A stretch of DNA of 50,345 bases, taken from positions 1 to 50,345 of IMG/VR virus record IMGVR_UViG_3300019768_000006, one strand, 5' to 3'. Shown here in pieces: positions 47,007 through 50,345 of the stretch (its first letter is position 1; the number at the start of each line of letters is the position of its first letter). The position numbers and the translations under genes are program-made. Below the pieces are notes generated by a model. It had not been told where the DNA came from, did no database searches, and worked only from the letters and a program-made list of their open reading frames with translations. The DNA is from a virus.

Positions 47007-48371
47007 TCAATCTACTTCTACTTGTCTTAAGACATTTTTATAAAAGCGTATTGGTATTGGTTTAACATCACTTTCACCATTCCTCTGAAAGGCTATATAT
47101 AAATATTGATTACCATCTTCAATTCCATCTTTAGCTATATCTTCTTCATCCTTATTATATAAGAATACAAGTTTAGTAGCCAATTGCAAGATTCTGTCAG
47201 AACCTGAGATGTTACCAGCATTCTTTCTTGAGTTGTCAATACCACTTCTATTTTCTTGAACAGCACTAAAGATAGGTATTTTAAGTATTCCAGCGAGGTC
47301 TTTGAGGCCTCCAGCAAGGAATCCTAACATCTGCCATTCTTTAACTGTTTTAAGTGTAGCCATTTCAGATGCTGGAAATTTTAAGTAGTCAAAGAATAAT
47401 GCTACTATTCCATGTTGCATTTGAAATTGTCTAGTAATTGCTGTTACTTTTTCAATTGAAAATCCTGGCATATAGATATGATATAAATTACCATTAGCCA
47501 TCATCTCTTTAGCCTTCTCTAGTCTTGCTATTTTTTCTTTAGCAGAACCATTTTCTGTATCTAATACATACATTCCAGAGACTATCTCAGAGTGAGGAAT
47601 ACCAGTTATTATAGATAAGATTCTATCTTCACTTTCACGAGATGTCATCTCAGTATCTATATAAAGTATTGGTAATTGATCTATTATACCTAGTTTTACT
47701 GCCCAGTTTGTTAGTGTAACAGATTTACCTGTCTTACTACGAGCTGCTACAAATATTAAATCTCCAGGTTGTCCTCCGTTGGTTATCTTATCATACTTTG
47801 GAAAACCCACTTCGAGACCTGGGATAGTATTTGGATTCTCAGCTCTTTCTCTTAATACTTCTTCTGTCTTACTACCTATTTTATACAGCTCAGATGATAA
47901 TGCTTTTCCAACATTTATATCTGAGAGTTTTGATTCAACACTCCCAACTATTTCAGAGGGGTTGAGAATGTTAGTTTTATCGTCTTGCATATCCTTTGTG
48001 GTTTCTTCGCATATGCGAATGATTTCACGTCTGGTATATGCTTGCTTGATTTTTTCTATAAATATCTTTAGATTAGAAGTTTTTACTCTAACTTTGTTTA
48101 ATCCAACTAGATATTTAAGCCCTCCAACTTCATCGACGAGGTCTTTAACTGCTTGATCAGGTAACACCTCATAGATTGCTGTTGGTGTTGGTTCTATTTT
48201 TCTTCCATATAAATACATACAAGCCATGTAAATATATTTATTTGCTTCTACTCCAAAGTCATTGTAAGTTAAACCTTCTGACTCACAATTGACTATTTGG
48301 TCTGGGTACTGAAAACATATTCCTAAGATTTGTCTTTCAGAACCAACAGCTAAAATGTTTGTGCTGATAAT
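47007..48371 (-). CDS. dnaB: DnaB-type replicative helicase, non-AUG start
   Basis: From ATT 48371 the product is 454 residues, normal for DnaB. N-terminal domain: VGSERQILGICFQYPDQIV, YNDFGVEANKYIYMACMYL, AVKDLVDEVGGLKYLVGL. RecA-like domain: Walker A ARSKTGKSV, LYIDTEMTS, Walker B LFFDYLKF and FQRNG arginine-finger region. The first ATG (48227) would delete the conserved start. Between the stop TAA just upstream and codon 13 there is no ATG, GTG, TTG or CTG, but GGAG stands four bases before ATT 48371 and seven before ATC 48368. AUU and AUC starts are very rare (infC, pcnB). The exact start codon is inferred. Confidence 0.85.
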   Translation of the reverse strand: MISTNILAVGSERQILGICFQYPDQIVNCESEGLTYNDFGVEANKYIYMACMYLYGRKIEPTPTAIYEVLPDQAVKDLVDEVGGLKYLVGLNKVRVKTSNLKIFIEKIKQAYTRREIIRICEETTKDMQDDKTNILNPSEIVGSVESKLSDINVGKALSSELYKIGSKTEEVLRERAENPNTIPGLEVGFPKYDKITNGGQPGDLIFVAARSKTGKSVTLTNWAVKLGIIDQLPILYIDTEMTSRESEDRILSIITGIPHSEIVSGMYVLDTENGSAKEKIARLEKAKEMMANGNLYHIYMPGFSIEKVTAITRQFQMQHGIVALFFDYLKFPASEMATLKTVKEWQMLGFLAGGLKDLAGILKIPIFSAVQENRSGIDNSRKNAGNISGSDRILQLATKLVFLYNKDEEDIAKDGIEDGNQYLYIAFQRNGESDVKPIPIRFYKNVLRQVEVD

Positions 48372-48372
48372 A

Positions 48373-48651
48373 TCACTCCGCCATAAGGCTTAAAAATTTG
48401 CTAAGTATTTTGTTTCCAGGTCTAACTATATAAAATTCACGTTTAAATCTTATAAACCAATCATTGTAATCAATATATTTATCGTTTTTACCACAAGGTA
48501 TAATTAAGTTTTTATCTATATAAGAATCAATTATCCAAGTGTTTTCATCTACTTGTTTTTTTATTAGGAAAAATTTATTAGAGTCCTTGGCATATAACAC
48601 AAGGCCTTCGTGTAATGTTTTTGGTTGTTTTAAATTACTATAATCAAACAT
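48373..48651 (-). CDS. Small protein with shared C-terminal tail (92 aa)
   Basis: Beta-rich: LHEGLVLYAKDSNKFFLIKK, TWIIDSYIDKNLIIPCG, FIRFKREFYIVRPG, then the tail NKILSKFLSLMAE. Directly upstream of the helicase: its TGA overlaps the helicase binding site (GGAGTGAT), so helicase translation may depend on ribosomes ending here. Confidence 0.75.
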   Translation of the reverse strand: MFDYSNLKQPKTLHEGLVLYAKDSNKFFLIKKQVDENTWIIDSYIDKNLIIPCGKNDKYIDYNDWFIRFKREFYIVRPGNKILSKFLSLMAE

Positions 48652-48883
48652 TTTGTTCTCCTAATATCTCTAAAAACTTGTTAAGTATTTTTGATTTACA
48701 ACATAGTTTCATTCTCTTGCAGAATTGATTATAATTTAAATTTCCACCTTTATATAGATTATCAATATTTTCACCAAATCTGAAACATACTGAAGATTTA
48801 CTAAGACTAGTTACTATTTGATAATCTTTATCTAATGTATCAAAATAAATTTGTCCAACTTTTATATCATCTTTATTAAGCAT
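48644..48883 (-). CDS. Small protein with shared C-terminal tail (79 aa)
   Basis: Start ATG 48883 overlaps the end of the loader-like gene (AATGCTTAA). NKDDIKVGQIYFDTLDKDYQ and SSVCFR strands, a basic centre (NQFCKRMKLCCKSK) and KSKILNKFLEILGEQNV, the tail extended by four residues. It overlaps the 92-residue gene by eight bases, so two tail proteins are coupled in tandem before the helicase. Confidence 0.72.
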   Translation of the reverse strand: MLNKDDIKVGQIYFDTLDKDYQIVTSLSKSSVCFRFGENIDNLYKGGNLNYNQFCKRMKLCCKSKILNKFLEILGEQNV

Positions 48884-49262
48884 TCCAATCAAACTCCTCT
48901 CGTTTACCAAAGTTTTTTAATTTCTTTGAGTTGTCCGAAGCCCTTGGCAAAGTGCCAATTTCCTTAGACTCCTCTTCAGCCTTCTTAACTTTTTCTTTAA
49001 GTTTTTCTTTGCGATAAGGCTTGATTGTATCCTCAATAATTGCAGAAATATATCCGAAACTATATATTCCTCCGGAAGGTTTATGTTTAGAACAATAGTC
49101 CATCGTATATATTATCTCATCTTTTGAGTATTTTGTCAATAGTCTCTTTGCCATTATTATATACTTTGAGATATTATTATCTATTTTTGAGTTCATTACA
49201 TGCTCATAAAAGTATAATATAATTTCTTTTGAGTCTGTTGATTTTGATAAACTATCGTTCAT
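48876..49262 (-). CDS. Helicase loader/replication organiser-like protein
   Basis: 128 residues. DEIIYTMDYCSKHKPSGGIY with SFGYISAIIEDTI (about residues 50-85) recalls the end region of phage replisome organisers and DnaD-like proteins, and a Lys/Glu-rich linker (EKLKEKVKKAEEESKEIG) follows. The place next to the SSB and helicase genes supports a loading role, but this is an inference from a short pattern. It has a weak binding site and may be coupled to the SSB gene four bases upstream. Confidence 0.55.
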   Translation of the reverse strand: MNDSLSKSTDSKEIILYFYEHVMNSKIDNNISKYIIMAKRLLTKYSKDEIIYTMDYCSKHKPSGGIYSFGYISAIIEDTIKPYRKEKLKEKVKKAEEESKEIGTLPRASDNSKKLKNFGKREEFDWNA

Positions 49263-49266
49263 AACA

Positions 49267-49977
49267 TTACTCCTCGAAGCTTACATCTTCTTCTGATTCT
49301 TCAGAATCTTCTGGGTTAAAAATTTCTTTTAAAGTCATACCAGATAACAACTTCTTCAAGTTCTCAGAAGATAATGACAAGAATAAATCATTAATATCTA
49401 ATTCCTTTACTTTCTCAAGAATTTCTTCTGGTACTTCTTTTTGTTGAGATTTAGGTGCTTTCTTAAATGTATACGCAGTATCATTTTTACCAGTACCTTC
49501 TCTCTTAACTCTAATTACAAATTGACTAGGGTCATAAACACTATGGTCAACTTCTTTAAGTGCCTCTTCTAAAGTAATATCTTTTTCTTCCATAATTTCT
49601 TCAGCAGCCTCTTCTCTGAGGTCTCCCAAGAAACTAGTTAAGTTCTTTGCAAAGGTCTTGCGTTGGTCTAGTATTTCAAGTTGATTAGTATTGTGATTAT
49701 AAACCAACATACCAAATTTCTTTGCTGAGCTGTGATCAGTTTTCTGATCGTTCTTTTTAGCTGATTTAATGATTGCGCATACTGGACAACCATTTCCAGG
49801 GCATGTTACTGTTAGTCTACCGTTTTTAGCAAGATAGTGTGTCCATCTTGGCAATGCTGCAGCTAATACAGTAATATACGTATTACCTTCTTCAAACTTT
49901 GTGAAAGGTAATCTTTCATTTTTACCATCAGATGATTCATTATCAAATTCATCTTCAAACATATCTAATAAGTTCAT
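49267..49977 (-). CDS. gp32-like single-stranded DNA-binding protein
   Basis: 236 residues. Acidic N-terminal part, then LPFTKFEEGNTYITVLAAAL, a zinc-type cluster (TCPGNGCPVCAIIKS, about residue 60-75), FGMLVYNHNTNQLEILDQRK, and SVYDPSQFVIRVKREGTGKN with YTFKKAPKS, following the OB fold of T4 gp32-type proteins. The C-terminus is very acidic (NPEDSEESEEDVSFEE), as in SSBs that recruit partners. Start ATG 49977 with CGGAGGAG. Confidence 0.8.
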   Translation of the reverse strand: MNLLDMFEDEFDNESSDGKNERLPFTKFEEGNTYITVLAAALPRWTHYLAKNGRLTVTCPGNGCPVCAIIKSAKKNDQKTDHSSAKKFGMLVYNHNTNQLEILDQRKTFAKNLTSFLGDLREEAAEEIMEEKDITLEEALKEVDHSVYDPSQFVIRVKREGTGKNDTAYTFKKAPKSQQKEVPEEILEKVKELDINDLFLSLSSENLKKLLSGMTLKEIFNPEDSEESEEDVSFEE

Positions 49978-49992
49978 TTAATTCTCCTCCGA

Positions 49993-50196
49993 CTAGCGGA
50001 ATAGTTCTAGAAATTTCTCTGTTATTTTGGAGGTTTTTGTAGGTTTTACATTTTTAAAATATTTTGCACAAGATACTCCGCTTAATGATATAAACCATCC
50101 AGCACCATGATAGTCATGCGGGCCTTTATAAATTAATATTTGACCTTTACATTTACCTTCTATGCTTAATACTTTATCACCTTTTTGTAAATTCAT
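49993..50196 (-). CDS. Small KOW/SH3-like protein with shared C-terminal tail (67 aa)
   Basis: Start ATG 50196, with GGAGGG; the frame is open earlier without a site. NLQKGDKVLSIEGKCKGQIL is the KOW-like opening, then YHGAGWFISLSGVS and the tail TSKITEKFLELFR. First gene after the terminator at 50223, directly before the SSB gene. Confidence 0.75.
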   Translation of the reverse strand: MNLQKGDKVLSIEGKCKGQILIYKGPHDYHGAGWFISLSGVSCAKYFKNVKPTKTSKITEKFLELFR

Positions 50197-50222
50197 TAGT
50201 CCCTCCAAATTCTCTGACAACT

Positions 50223-50253
50223 CAATAAAAATAATGGGCTAGAAAACTAGCCC
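50223..50253 (-). terminator. Rho-independent terminator
   Basis: On the minus strand GGGCTAG-TTTT-CTAGCCC (seven pairs) followed by ATTATTTTTATT. It sits eight bases after the stop of the partial gene and would end that transcript, or attenuate it before the replication genes. Confidence 0.88.
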
Positions 50254-50260
50254 AAGTATC

Positions 50261-50345
50261 TTAAAAGTCTGCCATGTTAGCTTTAGTTGCTGCAGCTTTT
50301 GCTTCTCTTGCTGCTTTTTCTTCAGCTAATCTTGCTGCTTCAGAT
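50261..50345 (-). CDS. Partial gene: Ala/Glu/Lys-rich C-terminus
   Basis: Only the last 27 or so residues are in the window: an Ala-, Glu- and Lys-rich helix (EAARLAEEKAAREAKAAATK) ending ANMADF. Probably the C-terminal helix of a longer protein; identity cannot be judged. Confidence 0.65.
   Translation of the reverse strand, partial: SEAARLAEEKAAREAKAAATKANMADF

Overview
This window is part of the genome of a tailed bacteriophage of a low-GC, Gram-positive-like host. It is AT-rich, has very strong AGGAGG-type ribosome binding sites and textbook sigma-A promoters (TTGACA-N17-TATAAT), and carries a complete head and tail morphogenesis module, a replication module and a tRNA cluster. No siphovirus-type tube or tape-measure set is visible. 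Instead there are short connector and nozzle-like proteins and an 1810-residue virion protein, so a podovirus-like particle is the best reading. The window begins and ends inside genes.

Layout. (1) 1-12203, minus strand: accessory genes, including a M20/M28/M42-type metallopeptidase, a radical SAM enzyme, a small HTH protein, many microproteins and a cluster of tRNAs and tRNA-like RNAs at about 4.56-5.93 kb. (2) 12204-13100: a gene-free control region with a divergent promoter pair sharing one -35 box and a repeated TCGGAAT element. (3) 13101-34628, plus strand: small and large terminase, portal, scaffold, major capsid, connector, nozzle, fibres, M15 peptidase, internal virion proteins and a holin-like protein, ended by a terminator. 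An HNH homing endonuclease sits behind the capsid gene. (4) 34655-35895, minus strand: small genes. (5) 36076-36540, plus strand: a GIY-YIG endonuclease with its own promoter. (6) 36927-50345, minus strand: replication and nucleotide functions, namely RusA-like resolvase, metallophosphoesterase, Cas4/RecB-like nuclease, C-family DNA polymerase, guanylate-kinase-like enzyme, DnaG primase, DnaB helicase, a loader-like protein and a gp32-like SSB.

The most unusual signals are these. First, thirteen otherwise different short proteins end in the same C-terminal peptide, roughly [NS]-x-I-x2-K-F-x2-L-[LF]; seven of them are dealt out one by one between the replication genes. Second, a 124-nt RNA (4909-5032) folds as two complete tRNA heads joined through one shared anticodon stem, with no anticodon at all. 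Third, a small gene (5391-5738) is interrupted by one in-frame UGA where I recall relatives having Cys, followed at 22 nt by a hairpin with a GGUCU loop, as in bacterial selenocysteine elements. Fourth, the RusA gene is readable only through a +1 shift at CCC-UGA. Fifth, the DnaB helicase has no AUG, GUG or UUG available and seems to start at AUU or AUC. Several other tRNAs are also non-canonical (tRNA-Trp with a long variable arm, a Val-like tRNA with C33). Everything here was read by eye; no database search or folding program was run.
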